From Zanthoxylum bungeanum (lineage: Eukaryota > Streptophyta > Magnoliopsida > Sapindales > Rutaceae), in contig SKCR01019537.1 of assembly GCA_019454045.1 (NCBI GenBank), forward strand, positions 1 through 64,000: a stretch of DNA of 64,000 bases, in the 5' to 3' direction. Positions 46,658-58,780 of this stretch are shown piece by piece. The notes beneath the pieces were generated by a model. That model did not search any database and had not been told where the DNA came from. It saw only the letters and a program-made list of their open reading frames with translations. A program made the translations under genes and the position numbers. How positions within the stretch are numbered: the stretch's first letter is position 1; each line of letters opens with the position of its first letter.

Positions 46658-47634
46658 GCAGCCCCACACTGTATCTCCATGGTGGAGCTGGCTCTTCAAA
46701 GACTTCTGGGAAATCAAAGAAAATAAAGATGGGGAAGAAGAAGATTGCAAAGAAGAACTCCAAGAAGCGCAAAGGCGCAAAACCGAAAGTAGCTCGTTAT
46801 CAATGTCTACAATGCAAGAAGTCTGGACACTATAAGAATGATTGTCCACAGCTAAAAGGAAAAGTAGGACTTTCAGGTATGCTTTGTATTTTTCAATTAT
46901 TGATATCTCATTAGCCTTAGATGCAAATAGTGAATGGCTGTTAGACACTGACAGTCCTACTCATATTTGCAAATCTCTGCAGGAAATGAGGGTTAAAAGA
47001 AGGCTGAATAAAGGGAGATTCAGCTTAGAGTTGGCAATGGTGAGACACTGGATGTCAAGGCCATAGGAATAGTTTTTCTAGATCTCCCAAATAGATGTAA
47101 ATTAGATTTACATGACTGTTATTATGTTCCCTCAATTATCAGACAAATAATATCACTGCCAATATTAGATAAGAGGGATATAAATAAACATTAAGGATGA
47201 AACTTTATATTTGTATGTTAAAGATAATTTTTTGAAATGTAAATGTTATTTATCAAATGGTTATTTTATTTTGGAAACATATAGAGATGTATTTATAATG
47301 AGGAAAATACAAATAGGAAATCTGAACTAAATAATACTGAATTATGGCATATGAGATTGGGCCACATAGGTGTTAGACGTCTATCCAAATTTGTAAAGGA
47401 TGGTTTGATTGAAAATCTTACCTTAGATCCATATCTGATTTGTAAGTCATGTATCCAAGGAAAAATTACAAAGGCCCCATTTCTAGGTGTTGGACACTAT
47501 GCTGGAGATTTACTAGAACTAATACAAAGTGATGTGTGTGGTCCAATAAATCATGCCACTCATGATGGTTCAACATACTTTGTTACTTTCACATATGACA
47601 AGTCTAGGTATGGATATATCTATCTGATGAAACA
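46658..47634 (+). pseudogene. Older copia gag end, protease and start of integrase
   Basis: The gag reading resumes after the insertion and carries a zinc knuckle CLQCKKSGHYKNDC (near 46804-46845). The protease active-site region follows as WLLDTDSPTHIC near 46930, where the usual DSG/DSGCS is altered to DTDSP. After several stops a pre-integrase motif LWHMRLGHIGVRRLSKFVKD begins near 47342, with CKSCIQGK and SDVCGP after it, reaching YIYLMKHKD at about 47640. The first catalytic aspartate of the integrase (SDVCGP) is present, the later ones are gone. The frame then jumps to the RNase H end. Confidence 0.88.
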
Positions 47635-47815
47635 TAAAGACATAGTGGTATTGAAGGTATACCGCGTAATTAGAGAGATTATTGAACAAAAAGACATAGT
47701 GGTCTTGAAGGTTCAAGGACAAGACAACATAGCAGACCCGCTTACAAAGGCTTCACCTCCTAAGTTATTCGATAAACATGTGGAGGAGATGAGACTGTGG
47801 TACCATCCAGATTAG
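47635..47815 (+). pseudogene. Older copia RNase H end fused to integrase by internal deletion
   Basis: Directly after the integrase fragment the same frame reads YRVIREIIEQKDIVVLKVQG, then DNIADPLTKA and a stop at 47815, the C-terminal end of copia RNase H. By comparison with the pol at 23786-26440 roughly 2 kb of integrase and RT have been lost. At the junction a 23 bp sequence (AAAGACATAGTGGTNTTGAAGGT) occurs twice, at 47636-47658 and 47690-47712, 54 bp apart. Confidence 0.88.
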
Positions 47816-47823
47816 CATTAAGC

Positions 47824-47834
47824 AAGTGGGAGTT
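47824..47834 (+). other. Polypurine tract of the older copia element
   Basis: AAGTGGGAGTT precedes TGTTGGAAATAG, the LTR start. Confidence 0.85.
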
Positions 47835-48423
47835 TGTTGGAAATAGTGCTTCGAGTGACAATCCAAATTGTATATTTTATTATTTATTAATAAAATATCT
47901 ACATTTTTCATTTCATACCTTATTAATGGTATTGTCATTATGCGTATTAGATTGATGTAGATATGCTAAGAATGACATTGACCTTAGAATAGTCTGACAC
48001 TAGGTGTAACCATTCTTAAAGTAAATATTCCTAGTCGTTAGTTTTGGAATACGGTCGAATTCCTATAACCTATAAGACTAGCACATGTCGTATATTGGAA
48101 TTGAGTTCTAATGTTTTTAACCCGATGTACCATGAGTTTTGGAAACTCGTATAAACATATGGGTATTCGTTGAAGCGAATACTGAATGACTCATAAGTGA
48201 TTCCTAATAGTTGGAAGTACACACCACCATCAATAGGAATCTCCTCGAGTCGAGTACCATTTGTAATCCTTTGACTATAGTATATCATTTATTTTATGTG
48301 AGATCCTCTACACTTTAATGCATGTATGTCAAAAACCTTTTATGGTCTGGCCTCTAGATGTTCGTTGGGTGTGGACGATGCACTAAGTAATCAAGCGCGA
48401 AGCAAAATAGGATATGTCAGCCC
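47835..48423 (+). repeat. Older copia 3' LTR, 5' part only
   Basis: It starts TGTTGGAAATAGTGC after the polypurine tract and has no similarity to the ~2 kb copia LTR family of elements 1-3. It breaks off at CAGCCCC, where another copia LTR begins. Confidence 0.8.
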
Positions 48424-48510
48424 CGTTGGACAATTATGAGCCATAGCGTCACTATTTGTACAGATCATGGTGTTGTTGTACAAATTAACTATGTGACGAA
48501 TGAGATTGCT
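48424..48510 (+). repeat. Outer copia LTR, first part, split by element 3
   Basis: CGTTGGACAATTATGAGCCATAGCG matches the start of the solo LTR at 33118 with T changed to C at the first base. It runs to the CTCTT target site and continues at 58786. Confidence 0.85.
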
Positions 48511-48515
48511 CTCTT
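48511..48515. other. Target site duplication of copia element 3, left copy
   Basis: CTCTT, repeated at 58781-58785. Removing element 3 restores the LTR reading GAGATTGCTCTTATCATTTG, as in other copies. Confidence 0.93.
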
Positions 48516-50808
48516 TGTTGGACAAAATGACCCATAGCGTCACTATTTGCACAGATCATTGTGTTGTTGTAGCAAATTAACTATGTGACAAGGAAATTGC
48601 ACTCTCATCATTTGTGATTAGATCACCATAGATATATAAATGAAGAGAGGTCCCTATGATTAGTACCTGGACTGAGAATGATATGAGACAGTATCAGTCC
48701 CCGAAGGTTTAATCATTAAATATCCCTAGCCGTAGTATTATCGAGACTGGACATCGATAATGCGGAATAGGCTAGTATTGCACTTGTGCGCGTTTGTGAG
48801 GGCACAACGGCATAGTTCTCATATATATAAGTATTGGATACTTATGCAAGTGCGATAGGAGGTCGTTTTTCACCGATGGTACGGGAAACAGCTTCGCTCT
48901 GGATAGACCCCTCGGAATCCCATTGGTATTATGACTATGTGTCTATGGGAGGCCGAAATCGAGGTAGGTGTGTATAGTCTTAACCTGAGACTTGCATCGC
49001 TAATACTTACGATAATCGATAAACTTTGGTCTTGGTGGTAGGGGACTTTAACCGGTTCTGTGTACACCACTTCTGGGTTTATCAAAGAGTCGTAGTGTAT
49101 TGGGTGTGATGTCAAGATGGAAGTGTCACTTCAGTCATTTGGAGATGATGTCACGCAGGATACGGTACTAGTGCTCTTGAGTGTTGCGCAACCAATCGGG
49201 ATATTGTGACCAGGTCATGTATATCCGATTATAGAGACTATGTTACCAGACATCCGACAAGTGTTTCGGACGGGGCAGACACTTATCCAGCCCCAGCCCT
49301 AGCACGTGATTATCCGATACTGGGCCGATATACACAATACTACGGTATACTACGCTTGATACAGATCTATATATTCCTATAAGAATATTTCTGGAGAATT
49401 GGGTAGGCATGGCGCTTTGCTAGAAGCCAACCTTGTCTTGTAAATCGATATAAACGTAGTACGAGATACTTACGTGTTCGGACAGTCCGACGATCGTATT
49501 TACTGCCAACATATCCGGAGATCTCATGGGTCGCTTCCTGAAGATTCACCGATGACGTATGACTCGCACTTTGATTAATCTGGGATTAATTAGAAGAGAG
49601 AGATAGAATTAATCTGGGATTAATTCGGAGAGATAGAATTAATCTGGGATTAATTCGATGAGAGAGAAAATTAATCTGGGATTATTGTGGAGATAATTTT
49701 ATCTGGGATAAAATATTAATTAAAGAGAGAGAACGATTAATTTGGAATTAATCGATAAAATTAATATATTCGATATATTAATCGAAATTGGATTTCAACG
49801 CGGAATTAAAATTAGATTTTAATTCGGGCGAACGAATTAATTTAGAATTAATTCGTTAGCGACGTGAATAGTGAATTCGCTAGGCGTAATCATTTAATTA
49901 CGACGCGACGGAAAATTCGTTAATTTGGAATTAGCGAACCCGAGCCCGAGAGTGATTGCGAGCGCGTTCGCATTTCGAATTCGAACGCGGCACGCAAGTC
50001 ACATCAAGCGTCAAATCGCTAGTCGCATCGATTGTCAAATTACTTATCACTTTGAGTGATGTGATATGACATGTTGTCACTTTATTAAAGTGACATGATG
50101 TGAATATAGAAAAGTGATTGTTGGAAAGTTGATGGGACTTGTATATATATATATTTTATTCATTTACTTGGTAAATGGAATAAAGATATATGTATATAAA
50201 AATCATTCTCTCTCTCTTGGACCTATCATTGTTCACGTTTTTGGCTATTCTTTTTGCCATTCACGTGACTCATTTTCTTTTGGTCTTTGTTGTTCACGTT
50301 TTTGGCCTACAATTGAGACTAGATTCATGTGACACTCTCTCTCTTCTTTTGGACTTCACGGTTTTAGAGACAAAGGAGCCAAAAACGTTTTCTCTCATCT
50401 CCCTCCTTCTCTTCTCTTCTTCTTCACGGTCTCAAGACCGATTCTTCATCAAAATTTTTTTGGTTAGACCGATTTTGAGAAGCAAATGAAGAGGATGGTG
50501 CTAGCACACACACATGGGTTTTACTTAGGTGATAGGGAAGCTTCTTCTTGAGCAAGGAAGCTTGAAGCTTTGAGCTTCAATGGTGGTCTCACATGGCCGA
50601 ACATGGAGGAAGCCAAGATGTCCCAAACCGCACAGCCCACTGTCAAAGGAAGCCTTTGCCGAGACTTGGAGGGAGCAAAAAACGCACCCTTGTTCTTCAA
50701 ACATCAAAACCGAATTCAATGTGAGTTGTTCCCGCCACCTCCTTTGATGTGTTCATATGTTGTTTTATGCATTGTTTGTGATCTTGTGGACTTGATTGAA
50801 CTCCAACA
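48516..50808 (+). repeat. Copia element 3, 5' LTR (2293 bp)
   Basis: TGTTGGACAAAATGACCC to CTCCAACA. A TATATAAA at 48633-48640, about 118 bp in, is the best TATA-box candidate; a counterpart is at 56554-56561. The hairpin chain spans 49575-49941 and here starts with four tandem AATTAATCTGGGATTAATT units. Frames of 60-106 codons inside the LTR are not conserved genes. Confidence 0.94.
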
Positions 50809-50822
50809 TTGGTATCAGAGCC
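50809..50822 (+). other. Primer binding site of copia element 3
   Basis: TTGGTATCAGAGCC directly after the LTR end CCAACA. It is complementary to the 3' end of plant initiator methionine tRNA, the standard copia primer. Confidence 0.95.
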
Positions 50823-53340
50823 ATTGATGCATGAAATCCGAAATTAGGGTTCTTGAGTAATTTGGGGCTTTTTGATTTTAGCTTGATTGTGACAAATTGA
50901 TTGTTCAATAATGCTTATATATGATCTAATTTGAGATATATGTAATCAATTTGACAAAAAAAATCATTGGATTGATTTTTCCCCAATTTGCAAATTTTGG
51001 TAGAAACTTAATTTGGGTAAACTCGATTTAGGCATGATTTGGTTGAATTGTTTGATGCATTATGCTTGAATGAGGTTGAATTGAAGTTGTGCATGATCAA
51101 TTTCAAGAAAATTGGATTAGATCAATTTTCCCCAATTCTTAGGTTGAACATGAAACTTTAATGGGTTAAAAGTGTTTTAAAGCATGTTTTAATTGCATTG
51201 GATGTTTAAGTATGCTTAGAACATGTTTAATTGAGATTGTGTGTGGTCAATTTCATGAAATTGGATTGGATTCATTTTTCCCCAAATTGGAGGCTTGGCC
51301 GAAAATGGAATAACCCTAATGTCTTGGTAATTTTGTTTTGTTTGATCATTGGATGACTTAAAACAATTGGTTAATGTTGCTTGTGTTTTCATTGGATTGA
51401 ATTTTGATTTAGAACATTTTTCCCTTTTAAAGTGGCTTGGCCGATTTTAAAGAACATGAAATTCTTTGTGATTTTGTTGTTTTAATTCATTGGATGAATT
51501 GTATTGATTTGGGAAATTAAGATTGTGGACTCAATTGGATTGAAACCGAATCGAATTGAAAAACCCCTAATTGCCGAGACTTGAAAGCATGTTAATTGGG
51601 TTTGATTTTAATTGAATTGTGTTGGACACTATTTGGTTGTTAAAGTGCATGATTAATTAGGCTAATTGATATTTTAGAAATGTTAATTGGGTAATTGATT
51701 GTGTATTACACTTAGGTTAATTAATTGTGAAATTTGGAATTTTATAAGTTAATTAATTTGAGCTTGATTTTGGAAATTGGGCTTATTAGGTTGTAATTGG
51801 GCTTTTGGGCTTTGTTGTAACAAAGTTGGGTTTAGGCAAAATTGGTTGGATCCAATTAGGCCCAAAACCGAATCCAAAAGGTCCAATTATGATTTGGACC
51901 TTAATTATTTAATTGGGCCTAATGGGCCAAATTAATTTAAAGGCTTATGGGGTAACTCCCGGATTGGATTTTGGTTGTTCGGTTTGACCCGAGTTGACCA
52001 AAAGTCCACGCCTATAGAAATTAATTAAAAGCCCATTGGACTTTAATTAAATAAAACATTAGATGTTAATCGGGCTTTGAGACCCGTTGCGATTAAATTT
52101 GGAATTTAAGTCGTAAAGGTTCGTTAATAAAAGTGTAATATTTAATTGGAATTAAATAATGATTAGAATTAAATACGTATTAAATTGGATTTAATTATGT
52201 AATTTAATTTAATTCGTAGAAATTGTACTTTGAGTACGTGTTTGCAATACGAGTTTGACTCGAACAAAATCAAATCTTTGTTTGAACATTGGATGATCAC
52301 TAATAATCAAGATTAATTAATTTGATTGATTGATTGATAACATGCTTGTATGAATACATGGTTGTGATGTGTTTGAATAATGTATATCGGATGGATATTA
52401 GTCGGGTTGGGCGATTTTGGAAATTGTAATAAATTTGATTTATTAAATTGGACCTGCGTGTCCAGCCTTATCTCCTATTTCTTTGTATTCTTTTCTCACC
52501 TATTCCCCTCCATGTAAAAGAGGTTTCTTTAGAAGTGTAGTGTAACGGGTAGAAATAATACAAGTGCTAGCGGGAGAGAGAAAGTGAGAGATTTGATCTA
52601 GGATCAATGTAAAATATCCATCCGCATATCATTATTATTTTATTTCATACTCGCTTTATTATGTGTTTAGAATGCATGCTTAAGGGTGTATGATGATGAG
52701 ACCTTAACAAACATAATTAAATTGGTAGCCAATTGCACGCGAAAAACCCTCGTTTTATATTAAGCAAATATCCTTCCATTGAATGATTCTTGTTCAAGAT
52801 CCGAAGTTGGCATTGGTTTTTATTGACCAAAGTCAAGACCTTTGTCAATCTAGGATGTACTTGAATCATGAGAGTTTTGTTGCATATCGGTGTCTTGTCC
52901 AAATCGTGATTTTTATTGGCCAAAGTCAGGTCATTTTTGTCCAATGACATTGATTACAAAACTTTCCTCGTCAATGGGTCCAGCTTAACTGGAATCATTA
53001 GGTTTGTTTTTGGCCAAAGCCAAGGCCTAGATGATTCAGAGGATGGGTTAGGAAAATGTAATGGATACATTGGCATATATAGATATATGTTTCGGATTTG
53101 GATATCCACCTAACCGGATCTAGGAATTGGATGAGATCAATTGATCTGTGAGATCTACCTAGTTAAATAGCATACAGCTTTTTATTGGCCAAAGTCAGGG
53201 TTGTGTGTTATTTAATAGATCCTAGCCCACTAGGAAACACGGTTTTCCGAGTACTCCACAGAGGGTTAGAGGCTCGACGAAAAATAGTGGGAGGCAAGTA
53301 TTGAATTTGCAACATTCGTTCGACTACTCGCTAAATACGC
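50823..53340 (+). other. 5' leader of copia element 3
   Basis: Homologous to the leader of element 2 (reverse complement of 27752-30076). It contains GATTTTTCCCCAATT-type blocks at about 140 bp spacing and four TTGGCCAAAGTCAAGG-type motifs at 52823, 52916, 53010 and 53185. No coding frame is seen. Confidence 0.85.
52823..53200 (+). repeat. Four copies of TTGGCCAAAGTCAAGG in the leader of element 3
   Basis: Copies at 52823-52840 (TTGACCAAAGTCAAGACC), 52916-52932, 53010-53027 and 53185-53200 have spacings of 93, 94 and 175. This mirrors the 92, 96 and 173 of element 2. Confidence 0.87.
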
Positions 53341-54240
53341 TCATTTTATTTTATTTCGTCATTAGATTAAATGTTAGTTGGACTAATATTTAAATTGTTA
53401 TTTTTTAATAAACGTTGGACTGTATTATATTTGATTATATATAATTGGATTATATTAATCAATATATTTGAATTAATTAATTTCAGTTTACAGTTGATTT
53501 TATAATTGGATTATAGTAATCAATGTAATTGAGGTTAATTAATTTGGATTATATTTGATTATATAGTTGGACTATTATAATCATTATAATATATAAAGTA
53601 CCACTAACGTTGATTAAATAGTTGGACTATTGTAATCAAGATAAAATTGAAAAGTTGGATATTTAAAATATAATCTAGGATTAAAATATTTTAAATGATT
53701 TAATTTTCATATTGGGAATAAATAATAGGTTACTTTATTTGATAAAATAACTTATTATACCTTAAGCCCAAAATTAAGCAAGATAAGTAGAGCAGCATAA
53801 AATCTTTTGAAGATTTTTGTGATGATGACTTTAATGCTTAATTTAATATACTTGTCATAAATCTAATTTTGGATTTAAGAAGTATCAAAATTGTATTTAT
53901 AATTCTTGGAGAATTAATTGACTATTCATGTAAAGTCAAAGTTTGCAATTGGGCATGTAGCACGAGGTGCACTCCTTTCAATATTCTAAAAACCCAAGGC
54001 TTGGCCTAAGGTTCCTAAAATATTGAAAAGGATAATTGACATATCCCAAAGTGACTACCATTTGGATATGGAAGATACGAAGGAATTAAAGAAAGGGCGA
54101 GGCTCTAACTTTAAAATATGTTTGTCTTAGTTATGTTCACAGCTAGTATTGAAATTAGATTTTAAATACTTAGTGTGGTACATAAAATATATGTATTGAT
54201 ATTCAGAATCTGCTTTGAGCAGGATACTGATTTCAAGCTG
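53341..54240 (+). pseudogene. Region of the gag gene, not recognisable
   Basis: By position this should hold gag. I could not recognise a capsid pattern or zinc knuckle. At 53390-53650 repeated TTGATTATATNNTTGGACTAT phrases occur, apparently an expanded repeat near the gag start. The rest is AT-rich with many stops. Confidence 0.45.
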
Positions 54241-56425
54241 AGATTCCTCTGCGAATCGGAAACGGGACGAAAGTCGCTGTTTCGACCGTAGATACCTAAT
54301 TTAGGAACTAACCTGGGGTGTTTACTTAAATTAGGAACTGTTATAATGTAACTAGTTTGACTGACTAGAGACATTATCTCTTTATCAGTGTTTAATCCGT
54401 TGCGGATAAAACCTTTATATTATAGAACACTGAGTGTTTTATTATATAAAGATGATACTGAGATAAATACATTAGATGTAAATAACATAATTTATATTTT
54501 GAATATAAATAAAAATCTCAAACATATAAATGACAAATAAATAGCTCAAATTGATTTGATCAATAGAGACTTATTTATGGCATTGTTGTCTAGGACACAA
54601 TTAAACGAGACATGTCAGTTAGACGGTGTGTCCGAACCAAAAACTGAATTTTGTTGGACATGATAAGGTTTATCACGAGTCGCTCTGAGCTATCATTTCC
54701 TTCAAATAGGATATGTATTAACAGTGCAAAACCTATTTAGAATAAGGTTCCATATTAATCTGTTTGACAGATATCATATAGGATATGAACGGGAAAGAAA
54801 CCGGGTTTCTCATTCCTAACAATTTGGGTATGCTAGGCATAACGTTTGGATGATACCAAACTAAGGACCCAAATTGGATAAGTGCCAATATAGGTTATCC
54901 TAAGGGAAACCATAAGTATAGTACTTATAAATCTCACATGAGAACAATGTGATTGTTGCTCACCATGCGGTTTTCCTGAGAGGAATACCGATATGCAGTG
55001 GTCAGTGGGAGGATAGTGATACTCGATGAAAATCGAAGTAATACTGTTCTAGGCACAAGGTCCGTAATGGAACATATATAGTTCATCAAGGATGAAACTA
55101 TACCATTAATCTTCAAATACACAAGAAACAAAGGAAGTGATACGAGGTATCGACTCCCTATTATGGCCAAGTGCCATGAATGAAAATGGATTCCATGTTA
55201 ACAAATATTTTGGATATATTATAGTTGTTGTACCACAAGGCATTGTGCCTATGGTACATTAAACGTCTTCAAGGAAGACATACATGGAAGGCACATACCA
55301 ACGTACAAAGCTGGGCTTTTGACGGAAAGGTATCGTTATCAACATTGTGTTAATAACGGTTCAACCTTTTACCTGTTGCCATGGTAAATCCATTTTGAAG
55401 ATGCTTGTTGATAACTGCATATTTCATTTATGAAATGTGTCAGTTGCAGATCAAAATCGATTTCCTGAAAAGGAAACCTTTTTGGAGGATGTTTACAACA
55501 TTCTGACGATTTTGAAAAACCGACAAACAAGGTTTGCGGATTATTCAATCCATGTTTGGATTGAAGCAAGCATAGGGTTCTTGGAACTGGCGTTTTGAAA
55601 TAATCATAATAGTTTATGATTTGACTCAAAATGAAATAATTCTTGTGTATATAAGGAGGTTAGTGGGAGAGGGCACTGACAATGAAATTCCCATAAAACA
55701 ATCGGTGAAAGCTTGGCTTTCATAAGAAATTCTCCGTAGAATTCTGGGGAGTAACAACCTTTATTCAAGGAATAAAGATCTACTGGGCTAGATTTGGAGT
55801 TGGAAACACTCTCTGAGAAATTGTACATTTAAAATGTACTTGTATTGGTGTCTCATACGCTTTGAGCATATGGAGTCACAATCGGGTCAATCCAAGTGAT
55901 AGTCACTGGATTGAAGATTAAGAACATCTGTTAGTATCTGAGAGAACTAAAGATGTTGTCTTAAACTATGGAGATGGAGAACTTGAAGTGACTGGGATCA
56001 CTGCTGCAAGTTTCCAAACCGGTAAATACTGCTGGTACTATAAGTTTGAACACTGGGACAGTGAGCTGGAAATCTCCGAGCAAGATAACTGTTGCCGAAT
56101 TAACTACAAATGCGGATTATTGCTGCAGCTGAGGCAGCAATAGAAGCCATTTGGATCGATAATAAATCTAATTAGATTAGATATAGTTCTGTTAGCAGCT
56201 GAGCTAGGCGTCAGCACAGGCTAAAGAATTAAAGGTCTCATCGACGATCCAGATATATACTTCTATATCATCTGATTCGTTCGGATCATACATCGTGGCG
56301 ATGTGATGATCGTGTAAATCGCGTCAGACGATAATTAAGCAAATCCGCTGACGAAAACCTTTCCTCAGCAATTTGAGCGAACCGTACATAGTTCAGGTGT
56401 GGGGCACTTGAGTGACTGGCTATGT
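54241..56425 (+). pseudogene. Copia pol remnant of element 3 (protease to RNase H), heavily decayed
   Basis: Order is kept but frames are destroyed. A protease block (RIGNGTKVAV at about 54252) is followed by the ACATTATCTCTTTATCAG block near 54370 and a pre-integrase HCxLGH-like block near 54575-54605. The catalytic core of the integrase is missing; only its C-terminal part is recognisable (54780-55010). RT starts near 55135, and the stretch coding YVDD has been excised at 55680/55681 (about 37 bp missing relative to 691-727). RNase H blocks (near 55990, 56060 and 56340) end at the polypurine tract. No active enzyme is possible. Many stops and substitutions show that this decay is real rather than sequencing noise. 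Confidence 0.88.
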
Positions 56426-56439
56426 GCCAAGTGGGAGAT
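56426..56439 (+). other. Polypurine tract of copia element 3
   Basis: GCCAAGTGGGAGAT before the LTR start, identical to element 1. Confidence 0.92.
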
Positions 56440-58780
56440 TGTTGGACAAAATGACCCATAGCGTCACTATTTGCACAGATCATTGTGTTGTTGTAGCAAA
56501 TTAACTATGTGACAGGAAATTGCACTCTCATCATTGGATTATGATCACATAGATATATAAATGAAGAGAGGTCCCTATGATTAGTACCTGGACTGAGAAT
56601 GATATGAGACAGTATCAGTCCCCGAAGGTTTAATCATTAAATATCCCTAGCCGTAGTATTATCGAGACGGACATCGATAATGCGGAATAGGCTAGTATTG
56701 CACTTGTGCGCGTTTGTGAGGGCACAACGGCATAGTTCTCATATATATAAGTATTGGATACTTATGCAAGTGCGATAGGAGGTTCGTGTTCACCGATGGT
56801 ACGGGAAACAGCTTCGCTCTGGATAGACCCCTCGGAATCCCATTGGTATTATGACTATGTGTCTATGGGAGGCCGAAATCGAGGTAGGTGTGTATAGTCT
56901 TAACCTGAGACTTGCATCGAATACTTACGATAATCGCTAACTTTGGTCTTGGTGGTAGGGGACTTTAACCGTTCTGTGTACTTCTGGGTTTATCAGATCG
57001 TAGTGTAAATGTGTCGTGTGTGGTGGGGACCGGTTCTGTGTACTTCTTGGGTTTATCAGTGTAGTTGGTGTGTAGTGATGTCAAGATGGAAGTGTCACTT
57101 CAGTCATTTGGAGATGAGTCACGCCAGGATACGGTACTAGTGCTCTGAGTGTTGCGCAACCAATCGGGATATTGTGACCAGGTCATGTATATCCGATTAT
57201 AGAGACTATGTTACCAGACATCCGACAAGTGTTTCGGACGGGGCAGACACTTATCCAGCCCCAGCCCTAGCACGTGATTATCCGATACTGGGCCGATATA
57301 CACAATACTACGGTATACTACGCTTGATACAGATCTATATATTCCTATAAGAATATTTCTGGAGAATTGGGTAGGCATGGCGCTTTGCTAGAAGCCAACC
57401 TTGTCTTGTAAATCGATATAAACGTAGTACGAGATACTTACGTGTTCGGACAGTCCGACGATCGTATTTACTGCCAACATATCCGGAGATCTCATGGGTC
57501 GCTTCCTGAAGATTCACCGATGACGTATGACTCGCACTTTGATTAATCTGGGATTAATTAGAAGAGAGAGATAGAATTAATCTGGGATTAATTCGGAGAG
57601 ATAGAATTAATCTGGGATTAATTCGAAGAGAGAGAAAATTAATCTGGGATTAATTGTGGAGATATTTTATCTGGGATAAAATATTAATTAAAGAGAGAGA
57701 ACGATTAATTTGGAATTAATCGATAAAATTAATATATTCGATATATTAATCGAAATTGGATTTCAACGCGGAATTAAAATTAGATTTTAATTCGGGCGAA
57801 CGAATTAATTTAGAATTAATTCGTTAGCGACGTGAATAGTGAATTCGCTAGGCGTAATCATTTAATTACGACGCGACGGAAAATTCGTTAATTTGGAATT
57901 AGCGAACCCGAGCCCGAGAGTGATTGTGAGCGCGTTCGCATTTCGAATTCGAACGCGGCACGCAAGTCACATCAAGCGTCAAATCGCTAGTCGCATCGAT
58001 TGTCAAATTACTTATCACTTTGAGTGATGTGATATGACATGTTGTCACTTTATTAAAGTGACATGATGTGAATATAGAAAAGTGATTGTTGGAAAGTTGA
58101 TGGGACTTGTATATATATATATTTTATTCATTTACTTGGTAAATGGAATAAAGATATATGTATATAAAAATCATTCTCTCTCTCTTGGACCTATCATTGT
58201 TCACGTTTTTTGCTATTCTTTTTGCCATTCACGTGACTCATTTTCTTTTGGTCTTTGTTGTTCACGTTTTTGGCCTACAATTGAGACTAGATTCATGTGA
58301 CACTCTCTCTCTTCTTTTGGACTTCACGGTTTTAGAGACAAAGGAGCCAAAAACGTTTTCTCTCATCTCCCTCCTTCTCTTCTCTTCTTCTTCACGGTCT
58401 CAAGACCGATTCTTCATCAAAATTTTTTTGGTTAGACCGATTTTGAGAAGCAAATGAAGATGGATGGTGCTAGCACACACACATGGGTTTTACTTAGGTG
58501 ATAGGGAAGCTTCTTCTTTGAGCAAGGAAGCTTGAAGCTTTGAGCTTCAATGGTGGTCTCACATGGCCGAACATGGAGGAAGCCAAGATGTCCAAAACCG
58601 CACAGCCCACTGTCAAAGGAAGCCTTTGCCGAGACTTGGAGGGAGCAAAAAACGCACCCTTGTTCTTCAAACATCAAAACCGAAATTCAATGTGAGTTGA
58701 TTCCGCCACCTCCTTTGATGTGTTCATATGTTGTTTTTATGCATTGTTTGTGATCTTGTGGACTTGATTGAACTCCAACA
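56440..58780 (+). repeat. Copia element 3, 3' LTR (2341 bp)
   Basis: Collinear with 48516-50808. The main difference is a patch at about 56920-57080 where the TTCTGTGTACTTCTGGGTTTATCA segment is present twice in altered form, adding about 50 bp. Other differences are mostly small indels. The hairpin chain lies at 57541-57910. Confidence 0.94.

Larger units (their letters stand above)
48516..58780 (+). mobile_element. Copia element 3: complete but non-autonomous, 10265 bp
   Basis: Collinear LTRs (48516-50808, 56440-58780), a tRNA-iMet-type primer site, a polypurine tract and perfect CTCTT target duplications mark a single intact insertion into another copia LTR. The leader and LTR design match element 2, but the coding region is riddled with stops and indels and has large deletions in integrase and RT. 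LTRs that are still alike beside a long-dead pol imply that it moved using proteins from a relative. Confidence 0.95.

Noticed and set aside
50114..50489. Small hydrophobic frames near the LTR end, also at 58082-58457
   Set aside because: Their repetition only reflects LTR duplication. They are absent from the more diverged LTRs and have no recognisable family.
50809..50822. tRNA gene fragment
   Set aside because: It is a primer binding site next to an LTR; no cloverleaf is present.
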